Source: Empedobacter brevis_A (GTDB lineage: Bacteria; Bacteroidota; Bacteroidia; Flavobacteriales; Weeksellaceae). From it: a stretch of 64,000 nucleotides of DNA. Where the stretch lies: assembly GCF_965118635.1 (NCBI RefSeq), contig NZ_CBCPHV010000001.1, positions 310,001 through 374,000 of the forward strand, given 5' to 3'. The translations under genes were made by a program, and so were the position numbers. The notes under the pieces were generated by a model that worked only from the letters and a program-made list of their open reading frames with translations, ran no database searches and was not told the origin of the DNA. Below, piece after piece: positions 43,220 through 52,270 of this stretch. Position 1 is the stretch's first letter. Each line of letters begins with the position of its first letter.

Positions 43220-44080
43220 TTATAAATCGGCATATTTCCAGCGTTTATGGCTCCAAAGCCAATTATCAGGATATTGTTGAATGGTTTGTTCTAAATGATG
43301 AAAAAATTGATGAACAATTTCATTTTCTTCAAATTTCTCTTGCTGAGGTTGTATTCGCATAAAAGTTGTGTGATAATATCCGCGTTTTATTTTTTCTGTT
43401 TTACAATATACAACACCCATATTTTTGCGTCGCGCAATTTTATCAAAACCGTTAAAAACAGGAGTTCTTTGGTTTAAAAAATTGATAAAATAATGAACGG
43501 CAGATTGTTTCGGACTTTGATCGGCTACAAATAGATAGGTTAATTCTCCATCATTTGGAGCTTTCATCATAAATCGTAATACTTCTTTCATATCCAATGC
43601 TTTTGTGCCAAAACGACCACGCATTGCATTGATTTTTTCATTCCAAAAAGGATTTCGTATTTTGTGATATACAGCAGCACTTTCTTTCGTAGGCAAATGT
43701 TTTACAGTTCCAATAAACCATTCCCAGTTGAAAATATGGCCGCACATCATCATAACATCTCGTTTTTCGGATTTTATTTCATCAAAAATTTCAAGATTAG
43801 AATAGGTAAATCGCTTGTCTAATTCTTCTTGGGAAATGGAAAAACTTTTTAATGTTTCAACCAAATAATCACAAAAATTGACATAGAATTTCTTGTGAAT
43901 ATCCTTGATTTCTTCTTGAGATTTTTCGGGAAAAGAATTTTCTAAATTTGTTCTAATTACACGTCTTCTATAACCAATAACAGTATATAACAGAAAGAAT
44001 AGAAAGTCTGAAAATCTGTATAAAACCGAAAGTGGTAAACGCGAAATTTGAAAAATTATGAAATAAAATAGACTGTTCAT
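43220..44080 (-). CDS. Lysophospholipid/lipid A acyltransferase family (LpxL/HtrB-like)
   Basis: The 286-residue inner-membrane protein has an N-terminal hydrophobic helix and the acyltransferase H-x4-E motif in CGHIFNWEW (His 115, Glu 120), then VADQSPK (about 190) and the C-terminal NWLWSHKRWK typical of LpxL-family enzymes. Such proteins add a secondary acyl chain to lipid A. It ends one base before the glycosyltransferase start, so the two are coupled. Confidence 0.9.
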   Translation of the reverse strand: MNSLFYFIIFQISRLPLSVLYRFSDFLFFLLYTVIGYRRRVIRTNLENSFPEKSQEEIKDIHKKFYVNFCDYLVETLKSFSISQEELDKRFTYSNLEIFDEIKSEKRDVMMMCGHIFNWEWFIGTVKHLPTKESAAVYHKIRNPFWNEKINAMRGRFGTKALDMKEVLRFMMKAPNDGELTYLFVADQSPKQSAVHYFINFLNQRTPVFNGFDKIARRKNMGVVYCKTEKIKRGYYHTTFMRIQPQQEKFEENEIVHQFFHHLEQTIQQYPDNWLWSHKRWKYADL

Positions 44081-44104
44081 TTGAGAAACAAATAAGTGAC
44101 AAAT

Positions 44105-44788
44105 TTACGAATTAAATTTGTTCGTTGCTTGCCAAATTGCATCTTTCGGAACTGGAGCCACGATTGTCATTTCTTCTTTTTTAACAGGATGTTCAAAAGT
44201 AATCTTATGTGCATGTAAACAAATGCTTCCGTCAGGATTAGAGCGTTTTGCACCATATTTTAAATCGCCTTTAATAGGAGAACCAACGGCAGAAAGTTGT
44301 GCACGAATTTGGTGAGAACGACCTGTAAATAGTTTTACTTCTACACAATGAAATGTATCCAAAGCACCTAAATAAGTATATTCTAAAATAGCTTTTTTTG
44401 CATCGGCAGTTGGTTTTGAATAAACTGTTGTTTTATTATTTTTCGGATTTTTCTTTAAATAATGTTCTAAACGTTCAAAATCTTTTGGCGGTTTGCTTTG
44501 TACAATGGCACGATAAACTTTGTCAATATTTCTTTTTTGAAATATTTCATTCATTCGCGTCAAGGCTTTCGAAGTTTTAGCAAAAATTAATACGCCAGAA
44601 GTTGGACGATCTAAACGGTGAACCAATCCTAAGAATACATTTCCAGGTTTATTGTCACGTTTTTTTATATAGTCCTTTAGACTATCGATAAGTGGAATAT
44701 CACCTGTTTCGTCTCCTTGAGCTAGTTCGCCAGCTTTTTTGTTGATAATTAATAAATGATTGTCTTCGAATAAAATTTCTGGATTCAT
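44105..44788 (-). CDS. RluA-family pseudouridine synthase
   Basis: The 227-residue enzyme modifies uridines in rRNA or tRNA. The catalytic Asp 60 lies in the signature VHRLDRPTSGVLIFAKT; LFTGRSHQIRAQL and SICLHAHKITFEHPV follow. The N-terminal S4 domain is absent, as in the short RluA/TruC-like forms. The exact target is not readable. It is on the same strand as panB, with a four-helix-bundle gene and repeats in between. Confidence 0.92.
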   Translation of the reverse strand: MNPEILFEDNHLLIINKKAGELAQGDETGDIPLIDSLKDYIKKRDNKPGNVFLGLVHRLDRPTSGVLIFAKTSKALTRMNEIFQKRNIDKVYRAIVQSKPPKDFERLEHYLKKNPKNNKTTVYSKPTADAKKAILEYTYLGALDTFHCVEVKLFTGRSHQIRAQLSAVGSPIKGDLKYGAKRSNPDGSICLHAHKITFEHPVKKEEMTIVAPVPKDAIWQATNKFNS

Positions 44789-44791
44789 GTT

Positions 44792-44816
44792 ATTGAGAAT
44801 AAGGTTAAGGCTTAGG
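44792..44816 (+). repeat. G-rich flanking repeat, left
   Basis: AAGGTTAAGG (44801-44810) lies in a G/A-rich stretch. AGGTTAAGG recurs inverted at 45312-45320 on the other side of the four-helix-bundle gene. Confidence 0.5.
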
Positions 44817-44845
44817 GAAAGTCAACCTAATTAATTAGAGTTTAT

Positions 44846-45205
44846 TTAATTTTTTAATGCTTTTTTGAGTTTATTAATCTCAAAAATTGTAGCATTTAAT
44901 TCTTCAAGAAGAAGATTTATTGAATTTTCGTTAAAATATCCAACTTTCTGACCATAATACAAATGAGATTTTGTTTCGAAAGCAGAACCTTTTGCGATTT
45001 CATAATATTTAACTTTATCATTAATACTCGATTTGCCAAAACCTTCAGCAATATTTGCTGATATACTTTCTGAAGAACGTCTTATTTGTGATGTTAATCC
45101 ATAATCTTCAGTTCGTGGTAAGTTTGAAGTTAATTCAAAAATTTGAACAGCAATATTCATAGCTTTTATCCAAATTGGCATTTCTGTGAAATCGTGATAA
45201 GGCAT
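44846..45205 (-). CDS. Four-helix-bundle protein (23S rRNA intervening-sequence/Avd-like)
   Basis: The 119-residue protein has the family pattern: an aromatic start (YHDFTEMPIWIKAMNIAV), LPRTEDYGLTSQIRRSSESI (residues near 29-48), SANIAEGFGKSS and EIAKGSAFETKSHLYYG. Members are encoded in 23S rRNA intervening sequences, as accessory proteins of diversity-generating retroelements, and as many stand-alone chromosomal copies of unknown role. No reverse transcriptase or rRNA is nearby. The gene lies alone between the rluA-like gene and panB and is flanked by inverted simple-sequence repeats, which suggests insertion as a small cassette. Confidence 0.85.
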   Translation of the reverse strand: MPYHDFTEMPIWIKAMNIAVQIFELTSNLPRTEDYGLTSQIRRSSESISANIAEGFGKSSINDKVKYYEIAKGSAFETKSHLYYGQKVGYFNENSINLLLEELNATIFEINKLKKALKN

Positions 45206-45271
45206 GAGTTAAGATTTAGATTAAGAAATAGACTGAGATAAAAAAAGTTTAGAATCAGGCTAAGATTGAGT

Positions 45272-45307
45272 TTTGTCTTTGTCTTTGTCTTTGTCTTTGT
45301 CTTTGTC
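45272..45307. repeat. TTTGTC hexanucleotide tandem repeat, six copies
   Basis: Six perfect copies of TTTGTC (GACAAA on the minus strand) lie between the four-helix-bundle gene and panB. Such tracts can vary in copy number by slippage. Confidence 0.9.
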
Positions 45308-45330
45308 TCAACCTTAACCTCAACCTTAAC
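45308..45330. repeat. Flanking repeat, right (TCAACCTTAAC twice)
   Basis: TCAACCTTAACC and TCAACCTTAAC are direct repeats. On the minus strand they read GTTAAGGTTGAGG, the inverse of the left flank. The tract ends two bases before the panB stop codon. Confidence 0.65.
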
Positions 45331-45332
45331 TT

Positions 45333-46148
45333 CTAATATTGTTCATTCATATTTGGAAAATCACCTGATTTTACATCAGCAACATATTGTCCAATTGCTT
45401 GATGAATTTGATCTTCTAAGTTTAAATATTTACGAACAAATTTTGGTTTGAATTCATTATTTAGTCCTAACATATCGTGTACAACTAAAACTTGACCATC
45501 ACAACCAGAACCCGCTCCAATTCCTATTGTAGGAATATTAACAGAAGCTGTTACTTTTGTTGCTAAATCTGCAGGAATTTTTTCCATTACCAAAGAAAAA
45601 CATCCTAATTCTTCTAATAATTTAGCATCATTGATTAATTTTTCTGCTTCCGTATCTTCTTTTGCACGAACTTTATATGAACCAAATTGATAAATAGATT
45701 GAGGAGTTAAACCTAAATGTCCCATTACAGGAATACCAGCATTTACAATTCTTCGGATAGATTCTTCAATTTCTTTTCCTCCTTCTAATTTTATTGCATG
45801 TGCACCAGATTCTTTCATGATTCGAACTGAAGATTCTAATGCTTTTTGTGGATCAGATTGATAAGTTCCGAAAGGTAAATCAACAACGACTAAAGCTCGT
45901 TTTGCACCACGAACTACACATTGCGCATGATAAATCATTTGGTCTAAAGTAATAGGTAAAGTCGTTTCGTGACCAGCCATTACATTTGCCGCAGAATCAC
46001 CTACTAGAATCACTTCTGTTCCAGCTGCATCTACAAGAGAAGCAATGGTATAATCGTAAGCCGTTAACATCGAAATTTTTTCTCCAGTAAATTTCATGTT
46101 ACGAACAGTTTCGGTAGTGATACGTTTGATTTCTTTATTTACAGACAT
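45333..46148 (-). CDS. panB: 3-methyl-2-oxobutanoate hydroxymethyltransferase
   Basis: The 271-residue TIM-barrel enzyme transfers a hydroxymethyl group from methylenetetrahydrofolate to alpha-ketoisovalerate, the first committed step of pantothenate and CoA synthesis. Motifs are MLTAYDYTIA, the metal-binding VGDSAANV, MGHLGLTPQS and IGIGAGSGCDGQVLV. The length is normal. The gene stands alone; no panC or panD is beside it. Confidence 0.97.
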   Translation of the reverse strand: MSVNKEIKRITTETVRNMKFTGEKISMLTAYDYTIASLVDAAGTEVILVGDSAANVMAGHETTLPITLDQMIYHAQCVVRGAKRALVVVDLPFGTYQSDPQKALESSVRIMKESGAHAIKLEGGKEIEESIRRIVNAGIPVMGHLGLTPQSIYQFGSYKVRAKEDTEAEKLINDAKLLEELGCFSLVMEKIPADLATKVTASVNIPTIGIGAGSGCDGQVLVVHDMLGLNNEFKPKFVRKYLNLEDQIHQAIGQYVADVKSGDFPNMNEQY

Positions 46149-46329
46149 TACGTTTTATATTTATAACTTTTGTAAAGTTAATTTGAATATTAAAGTAGAA
46201 CTAATTTTGTTCCATTTTTTTCGAGAAGACATTCTATTTAGATTTATAATTGATTCGCTGAAAATGAAATAAAAGTTTTTTAATAAAATTTGATTTACTA
46301 TTATTGTTTATTTACTCATTTTTAGTAAA

Positions 46330-46364
46330 TTGATATTCTTATTGAGAGAATTTTATTAAATTTG
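46330..46364 (+). promoter_or_regulatory. Promoter candidate of the polysaccharide locus
   Basis: TAAATTTG at 46357-46364 matches the -7 consensus, 32 bases before ugd. A TTG at 46330-46332 gives a 24-base spacer, slightly longer than usual. Confidence 0.4.
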
Positions 46365-46395
46365 TTCTCTTAAACTAATTTATAAACAACCATAA

Positions 46396-47562
46396 ATGAA
46401 AATAGCAATAGTAGGAACAGGCTATGTAGGTCTGTCTAATGCCATTTTATTAGCTCAACATAATGAGGTAATTGCGTTAGATGTTGTTCCAGAAAAAATT
46501 GCACTACTCAATGCAAAGAAATCTCCTATAGAAGATGCTGAAATTGTAGATTTCTTGCAACATAAAGAACTTCATTTTCGTGCTACATTAAATAAGTCAG
46601 AAGCTTATGAAAATGCTGAATATGTTATTGTAGCAACGCCAACAGATTATGATCCAAAGACGAATTATTTCAATACGTCAAGCGTAGAATCTGTTATAAA
46701 GGATGTTAAAGAATATAATCCAACAGCAATAGTAATTATAAAATCGACAGTTCCGGTGGGTTTTGTTGAAGATTTAAAATCACGATTAGATTATCAGAAT
46801 ATTATTTTTTCTCCAGAATTTCTGAGAGAAGGAAAAGCATTGTATGATAATTTATATCCATCTAGAATTATTATTGGTGAACAAAGTGAAAGAGCTGAGA
46901 TATTTGCTAATTTGTTGAAAGAAGGAGCAATTAAGAAAGATATTCCAACATTGTTTACACATTCAACAGAAGCAGAAGCTATCAAACTATTTTCGAATAC
47001 TTATTTAGCCTTGCGCGTTGCTTATTTTAATGAGTTAGATAGCTATGCACAAACCTTCAATTTAGATAGTAAACAAATTATCGAAGGAGTTGGTTTAGAT
47101 CCTCGTATTGGTTCGCATTACAATAATCCATCTTTTGGATATGGAGGTTATTGTTTACCAAAGGATACGAAGCAATTGTTAGCTAATTACGATGCAGTTC
47201 CAAACAATATTATTCAAGCAATTGTAGATGCAAATAGAACACGCAAAGATTTTATTGCAGATTCTATCATCGCCAAAAATCCAAAGAAAGTTGGGGTTTA
47301 CCGCTTGATTATGAAATCTGGATCAGATAACTTTAGAGCATCAGCAATTCAAGGTGTGATGAAACGAATCAAGGCCAAAGGAATTGAAGTTGTCGTTTAT
47401 GAACCAGTTTTGAAAGAAGATACTTTTTTTGGATCAACAGTTATAAAAGATTTTAAAGCTTTTAAACAAGAATGTGATGTGATTATTTCGAATCGAAATG
47501 CTCCTGAGTTAGCAGATGTTAAAGAGAAAGTTTACACACGCGATTTGTTTGGAAACGACTAA
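46396..47562 (+). CDS. ugd: UDP-glucose 6-dehydrogenase
   Basis: The 388-residue NAD-dependent enzyme oxidises UDP-glucose to UDP-glucuronate. It has the Rossmann GTGYVGLSNA (7-16), STVPVGF, FSPEFLREG and the catalytic Cys 253 in GYGGYCLPKDTKQL. The length matches the short bacterial (E. coli-like) type and not the longer Bacteroidota type. It opens the polysaccharide locus and is 16 bases upstream of rfbB. A related nucleotide-sugar dehydrogenase specificity cannot be excluded. Confidence 0.92.
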   Translation: MKIAIVGTGYVGLSNAILLAQHNEVIALDVVPEKIALLNAKKSPIEDAEIVDFLQHKELHFRATLNKSEAYENAEYVIVATPTDYDPKTNYFNTSSVESVIKDVKEYNPTAIVIIKSTVPVGFVEDLKSRLDYQNIIFSPEFLREGKALYDNLYPSRIIIGEQSERAEIFANLLKEGAIKKDIPTLFTHSTEAEAIKLFSNTYLALRVAYFNELDSYAQTFNLDSKQIIEGVGLDPRIGSHYNNPSFGYGGYCLPKDTKQLLANYDAVPNNIIQAIVDANRTRKDFIADSIIAKNPKKVGVYRLIMKSGSDNFRASAIQGVMKRIKAKGIEVVVYEPVLKEDTFFGSTVIKDFKAFKQECDVIISNRNAPELADVKEKVYTRDLFGND

Positions 47563-47578
47563 TAAAAAGACCAATACT

Positions 47579-48625
47579 ATGAAAACTATTTTAATTACAG
47601 GTGGAGCCGGGTTTATCGGTTCTCATGTTGTAAGAGAATTTGTACTGAAATATCCTGAAACAAAAATCATCAATCTTGATGCTTTGACATATGCAGGAAA
47701 TTTAGAAAATCTAAAAGACATTGAAAATAATGCAAATTACGAATTCGTAAAAGCAGATATTACAGATGCAAAACATATTTTAGAGATTTTTGAACAATAT
47801 CAACCAGATGGAGTTATTCATTTAGCTGCCGAATCTCATGTAGATCGATCTATTACAAATCCATTGGATTTTGTGATGACAAACGTAATAGGAACAGTAA
47901 ACTTGCTGAATGCTGCAAAACATATTTGGAAAGATAATTTCGAAGGAAAACGTTTTCATCATGTTTCAACAGATGAAGTTTTTGGAGCTTTGGGCGATGA
48001 AGGCTTTTTTACAGAAGAAACTTCTTACGATCCACATTCACCTTATTCAGCATCAAAAGCTAGTTCAGATCATTTTGTAAGAGCGTATCATGATACTTAT
48101 GGATTACCAATTGTAATGACGAATTGTTCGAACAATTATGGTCCAAATCATTTTCCAGAAAAATTAATTCCATTATGTATTCATAATATTTTGAATGGAA
48201 ATCCACTTCCAATTTATGGAGATGGAAAATATACGCGCGATTGGTTGTTTGTAATCGATCATGCCAAAGCGATAGATTTAGTTTTCCATGAAGGTAAAAA
48301 TGGAGCATCTTACAATGTAGGAGGTTTCAATGAATGGAAAAATATCGATTTGGTAAAAGAATTATGCAAACAAATGGATGAAAAATTGGGTAAGGAAGCT
48401 GGAACTTCAGCTCAATTAATCACGTTTGTAAAAGATCGACCAGGACACGATTTACGTTATGCAATTGATGCCACAAAAATCAATGAAGAATTGGGATGGA
48501 AACCAAGTGTGACGTTTGAGCAAGGTTTGAGCCAAACAATTGATTGGTTTTTAGAAAACCAAGAATGGCTAGACAATGTAACTTCTGGCGATTACCAAAA
48601 TTATTACGATAAACAATATAATTAA
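47579..48625 (+). CDS. rfbB: dTDP-glucose 4,6-dehydratase
   Basis: The 348-residue extended short-chain dehydrogenase has GGAGFIGSH (8-16), HLAAESHVDRSI, STDEVFGALG and the catalytic YSASKAS, followed by NCSNNYGPNHFPEKLIP, the signature of RfbB/RmlB. It makes dTDP-4-keto-6-deoxyglucose. The ATG at 47579 is chosen because the protein then starts directly with the Rossmann strand; a longer frame would overlap ugd. The partner genes rfbA, rfbC and rfbD are not in the window. Confidence 0.94.
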   Translation: MKTILITGGAGFIGSHVVREFVLKYPETKIINLDALTYAGNLENLKDIENNANYEFVKADITDAKHILEIFEQYQPDGVIHLAAESHVDRSITNPLDFVMTNVIGTVNLLNAAKHIWKDNFEGKRFHHVSTDEVFGALGDEGFFTEETSYDPHSPYSASKASSDHFVRAYHDTYGLPIVMTNCSNNYGPNHFPEKLIPLCIHNILNGNPLPIYGDGKYTRDWLFVIDHAKAIDLVFHEGKNGASYNVGGFNEWKNIDLVKELCKQMDEKLGKEAGTSAQLITFVKDRPGHDLRYAIDATKINEELGWKPSVTFEQGLSQTIDWFLENQEWLDNVTSGDYQNYYDKQYN

Positions 48626-48631
48626 AATAAG

Positions 48632-48660
48632 CTTAGGTTCTATTAGAGCCTAAGTATTTT
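48632..48660 (+). terminator. Hairpin after rfbB
   Basis: CTTAGGTTCTA and TAGAGCCTAAG form an 11-bp stem with almost no loop, followed by TATTTT. It is a weak terminator or attenuator before the exporter genes. Confidence 0.5.
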
Positions 48661-48676
48661 ACAACCTAAATTTATT

Positions 48677-49522
48677 ATGAACTTAAAAACAGTTGTTTAT
48701 ACTTCAGATAAAAAAACACATTTTTTTAAAGAAATAAAAGATATTTTCAACGATATAAAAAATTCAAATTTCTTAGCCTATCAAATGGCAAAAAGGGATA
48801 TTCAAGCTCAATATCGTCAATCTTTTTTAGGGTTAATATGGGCTTTTGTACCAATTATTATAAACTCTGTTGTGTGGATATTCTTAAATTCTTCAGGAGC
48901 AGTAAATATAAAATCTCCAGAAGGAATTCCATACAATTTATATGTGGTTATTGGAGCAACTATTTGGAGTGTTTTTGTTGAAAGTTTACAAAGTCCTATA
49001 AATTCAATTAATTCAGGAAAAGGTATTATTTCTAAAATTAATTTTCCTAAAGAAGCACTTTTAGTTAGTGGACTCTATAAACTAGGATTTAATTTAGCAT
49101 TGAAAATTTTAGTCATTTTTGGATTTTTGCTATTATTTGATATTAGTCCATCATTATCTATTGTATATTTTCCTTTTTATCTTATAGTTATTACGATATT
49201 TTCAATGGCTATTGGTACTTTACTCACGCCTGTAGGACTTTTGTATACTGATATTGGAAGAATGATAACTATGGGAACTCAGTTTCTTATGTATGTAACA
49301 CCAGTTGTTTATATGATACCAAAAGAAGGAGCTTTAAAGTTTATATTTGAAATAAATCCATTAACTTATTTAATTACAGACACTAGAAATTCTCTTACAG
49401 GAGCACCAGTTCAACATGTCTTATTTGCAATAATATTATTAATAATTAGTATTTTGGTCTTAAGTATTGGTCTAGTTGTTCTTAGAAAATCAATGAACAT
49501 TTTAATTGAAAAAATATCTTAG
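48677..49522 (+). CDS. wzm: ABC transporter permease (Wzm-like, polysaccharide export)
   Basis: The 281-residue ABC-2 family permease has an amphipathic N-terminal segment (RDIQAQYRQSFLGLIWAF, typical of Wzm/TagG proteins) and six predicted membrane helices. Together with the next gene it would export a lipid-linked glycan across the inner membrane, so the locus is of the ABC-transporter type rather than the Wzx/Wzy type. The next gene starts two bases after its stop. Confidence 0.88.
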   Translation: MNLKTVVYTSDKKTHFFKEIKDIFNDIKNSNFLAYQMAKRDIQAQYRQSFLGLIWAFVPIIINSVVWIFLNSSGAVNIKSPEGIPYNLYVVIGATIWSVFVESLQSPINSINSGKGIISKINFPKEALLVSGLYKLGFNLALKILVIFGFLLLFDISPSLSIVYFPFYLIVITIFSMAIGTLLTPVGLLYTDIGRMITMGTQFLMYVTPVVYMIPKEGALKFIFEINPLTYLITDTRNSLTGAPVQHVLFAIILLIISILVLSIGLVVLRKSMNILIEKIS

Positions 49523-49524
49523 AA

Positions 49525-50715
49525 ATGGAAAAAGAAATACTTGTAAAAGTGGAAAATGTTTCTAAGAAATTTACCACGAAATTAAAAGATTCTTTAAAAT
49601 ATGGATTTACAGATATTTTTAAAAGTACGTTTGGATTTAAAGTTTCAACTGAACTTCGAAAAAATGAATTTTGGGCTGTACAAAATGTGAGTTTTGAGCT
49701 AAGAAGAGGAGAGTGTATTGGTTTGATAGGTCATAACGGAGCTGGAAAAAGTTCTTTATTGAAAGTTCTAAACGGTCTTTACGCTCCTGACAAAGGAACT
49801 ATTGTAATGAAAGGAAAAGTTGGAGCTTTAATAGAATTAGGAGCAGGCTTCAATCCAATTCTTTCTGGAAGAGAAAATATATATAATAATGCTGCGATAT
49901 TAGGTTTTACTAAGGAAGAAGTCAATAAAAAAATGCAATCTATAATAGATTTTGCTGAAATAGATGAATTCTTAGATATGCCAGTACAAAACTATTCCTC
50001 AGGAATGCGAGTAAGATTAGGCTTTGCTGTGGCAGCACACTTAGAACCTGATATTCTTATTGTCGATGAAGTATTAGCAGTAGGAGATTTAGGTTTTGTT
50101 TTAAAATGTTTTAAAAAAATTGATGAACTCTTACCAAATACAGCTGTTATTTTTGTTTCACATAGTATGCCAATGATTTCTAGAATTTGTAATCAAATTA
50201 TTTTGATGGATCATGGAAAAGTAGAATATCAAGGAACAGTTATTTCTAAAGGAATTGAATTGTATTATAATAAATTCTCTAATAATGAATCTAATGTAGT
50301 TTTAGATGATAAATCTATTGAAATTATTTCTTGTAGTACTGATTTAGAAAATCAGACCTTAGATAGACATCAAGACTTTACGATAGATTTAGAAATAAGA
50401 ATCTTGAATTCTAAAATAAAAGAAATTCCTAATGTTTATTTTGAAATTAAAGATAAAGATTTAAGACCTATTGCTGGTTTTTCTGCTCTAGGAAAAGATA
50501 GTTATAATCAATCAAGTATTCATTATAAAGTAAAAGTTAAGAATTCACTTCTTACATTAGGTAATTATGTGATTGATGTTGGTATTTCAGATTATAAGAA
50601 TAACGAACCTTATTATCGTGCCAATAATTTAATTAGTTTTATAAGTAAAGGAGAGCGTCAAAAATGGGTTCCATTTGAATTAGAAACTGAAACACAAATC
50701 TTAGAAAAAAAATAA
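49525..50715 (+). CDS. wzt: ABC transporter ATP-binding protein (Wzt-like)
   Basis: The 396-residue protein has Walker A GHNGAGKSS (about 74-82), the signature YSSGMRVRLGFAVA (about 154-167), Walker B ILIVDEVLAVGD and a His-loop SHSM. The C-terminal part from about residue 255 is a beta-rich domain like the carbohydrate-binding domain of O-antigen Wzt proteins, which recognises the glycan terminus. A modified (capped) sugar end may therefore control export here. It follows wzm directly. Confidence 0.9.
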   Translation: MEKEILVKVENVSKKFTTKLKDSLKYGFTDIFKSTFGFKVSTELRKNEFWAVQNVSFELRRGECIGLIGHNGAGKSSLLKVLNGLYAPDKGTIVMKGKVGALIELGAGFNPILSGRENIYNNAAILGFTKEEVNKKMQSIIDFAEIDEFLDMPVQNYSSGMRVRLGFAVAAHLEPDILIVDEVLAVGDLGFVLKCFKKIDELLPNTAVIFVSHSMPMISRICNQIILMDHGKVEYQGTVISKGIELYYNKFSNNESNVVLDDKSIEIISCSTDLENQTLDRHQDFTIDLEIRILNSKIKEIPNVYFEIKDKDLRPIAGFSALGKDSYNQSSIHYKVKVKNSLLTLGNYVIDVGISDYKNNEPYYRANNLISFISKGERQKWVPFELETETQILEKK

Positions 50716-50716
50716 T

Positions 50717-51802
50717 ATGATTCTCGTAACCCAACCTTTTCTTCCTCCCAAAGAGGAATATGAAAAATATCTTTCTGGTATATGGTCTCGTAAATGGTTG
50801 ACCAATATGGGACCTTTAGCAAGTCAATTGGAAATAGACTTAAAATCATATTTAGGCTTAAAACACTTGTTATATGTTACCAATGGTACAATAGCATTAC
50901 AGATGGCAATCAAAGCATTGGACTTAAAAGGTGAAATTATTACAACTCCTTTTTCTTTTGTAGCTACAACAAGTACAATTGTTTGGGAAGGATGTAATCC
51001 TGTATTTGTAGATATTGATAAAGATTCTTTAAATATAGATCCGAAAAAAATTGAAGCAGCTATCACTGAAAAAACTTCAGCGATTTTAGCAACTCATGTT
51101 TATGGAAACCCTTGCGATGTAGAAGCTATTGATAGAATAGCAAAAAAACATAATTTAAAAGTAATTTATGATGCCGCTCATGCTTTTGGTGTAGAAGTGA
51201 ATGGTAAATCTATTTTTGAATATGGTGATATTTCAACATGTTCTTTACATGCGACTAAATTATATCATACTATTGAAGGAGGATTAGTGTTTACCCAAAA
51301 AGCAGACTTACTAAAGAAATTAGCTCATATCAGAAACTTTGGTATCTCAGGATTTGATTCTTTTTCAGAATTAGGGTTGAATGGTAAAAATTCTGAATAT
51401 CATGCAGCGATGGGTTTGGTTAATTTAAAGTATATTAATCAAATCATTTGGAAGAGAAGAGAATTAACAGCTCGTTATGATGAAAATCTAAAAAGCTTGA
51501 GAGCTTTTCGACCAAAATGGCATAATAATTCTGAAAACAACGCAGCTTATTACCCAATTGTTTTGGAATCTGAAGAACTTCTTATAAAAATTATAGAAAA
51601 ATTAAAAACTTCCGAAATTGGTACAAGAAGATATTTTTATCCAAGTTTAGCGACGGCTTTACCATATACAAAGTCAATAAAAATGCCAATTACCGATGAT
51701 ATTTCTAAACGAGTTTTATGTTTACCAATGTATTATGATCTTAGTTTTGAAGAAGTAGATTTGATTTGTAGGTTAATATTAAGAATACAAAATAATGAGT
51801 AG
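50717..51802 (+). CDS. DegT/DnrJ/EryC1/StrS aminotransferase
   Basis: The 361-residue PLP-dependent sugar aminotransferase has the PLP Lys 181 in SLHATKLYHTIEGG, the YDAAHAFG motif (Asp 152), and TNGTIALQMAIKAL near residues 55-68. It would convert a keto-sugar nucleotide into an amino-sugar nucleotide; the rfbB product (a dTDP-4-keto-6-deoxy sugar) is a plausible substrate. It starts one base after the wzt stop and overlaps the following acetyltransferase gene by eight bases. Confidence 0.9.
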   Translation: MILVTQPFLPPKEEYEKYLSGIWSRKWLTNMGPLASQLEIDLKSYLGLKHLLYVTNGTIALQMAIKALDLKGEIITTPFSFVATTSTIVWEGCNPVFVDIDKDSLNIDPKKIEAAITEKTSAILATHVYGNPCDVEAIDRIAKKHNLKVIYDAAHAFGVEVNGKSIFEYGDISTCSLHATKLYHTIEGGLVFTQKADLLKKLAHIRNFGISGFDSFSELGLNGKNSEYHAAMGLVNLKYINQIIWKRRELTARYDENLKSLRAFRPKWHNNSENNAAYYPIVLESEELLIKIIEKLKTSEIGTRRYFYPSLATALPYTKSIKMPITDDISKRVLCLPMYYDLSFEEVDLICRLILRIQNNE

Positions 51803-52268
51803 TCCGAATATTGAATATCAATTAATAATTGGAGATTCTAATTATTTCGATACAATTTTCAATTTATTAAAGGATACAGATCAGGATTTTATTCCTTCTA
51901 TAACAAGTAAATTTTTCTTAGAGGATATTACGAAAAAATATATTGATCGAGCTTGTCTATATATTGCTTATTTTGATTCTATTCCTGCAGGATTTGTTTC
52001 TTTTTATGTTAATGAATACCCAAATAATTCTTATTTAAGTTTAATTGCTGTAAAGTCTGAATTTAGAGGTTATGAAATAGGAAAGAATTTAGAATTAAAT
52101 TGCATTGAATATTGTCGAAAAAAAAAATCAAAGGGTCTTAACGTAAATATGAGAAAAAGTAATGATCGTCTTTATAGATCTAGGATAAAATTAGGATATA
52201 TTGTTACTAAAGAATATAAACTAGAATATTCAGATGAACTTATTGTTGATATGTATTTAGAATTTTAA
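51795..52268 (+). CDS. GNAT-family N-acetyltransferase
   Basis: The 157-residue protein has a GNAT fold: the beta4 strand SYLSLIAVKSEFRG leads to the acyl-CoA loop YEIGKNLE, an RGYEIGK variant of the Q/R-x-x-G-x-G/A motif. The C-terminal part has LNVNMRKSNDRLYRSRIKLGY. With the aminotransferase upstream (eight-base overlap), acetylation of an amino sugar is a reasonable role, by analogy to TDP-amino-sugar pathways; this is inference from context. Confidence 0.75.
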   Translation: MSSPNIEYQLIIGDSNYFDTIFNLLKDTDQDFIPSITSKFFLEDITKKYIDRACLYIAYFDSIPAGFVSFYVNEYPNNSYLSLIAVKSEFRGYEIGKNLELNCIEYCRKKKSKGLNVNMRKSNDRLYRSRIKLGYIVTKEYKLEYSDELIVDMYLEF

Positions 52269-52270
52269 TA

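Noticed and set aside
44846..45205. Diversity-generating retroelement
   Set aside because: The four-helix-bundle protein resembles Avd, but no reverse transcriptase, template repeat or variable target is in the neighbourhood.
45272..45330. Possible CRISPR array
   Set aside because: The repeats are 6-12 bases with no spacers and no cas genes; they are simple tandem repeats.
45266..45451. Open frame with repeated Phe-Val across the TTTGTC repeat
   Set aside because: Translation of a simple repeat and of the antisense strand of panB; not a gene.
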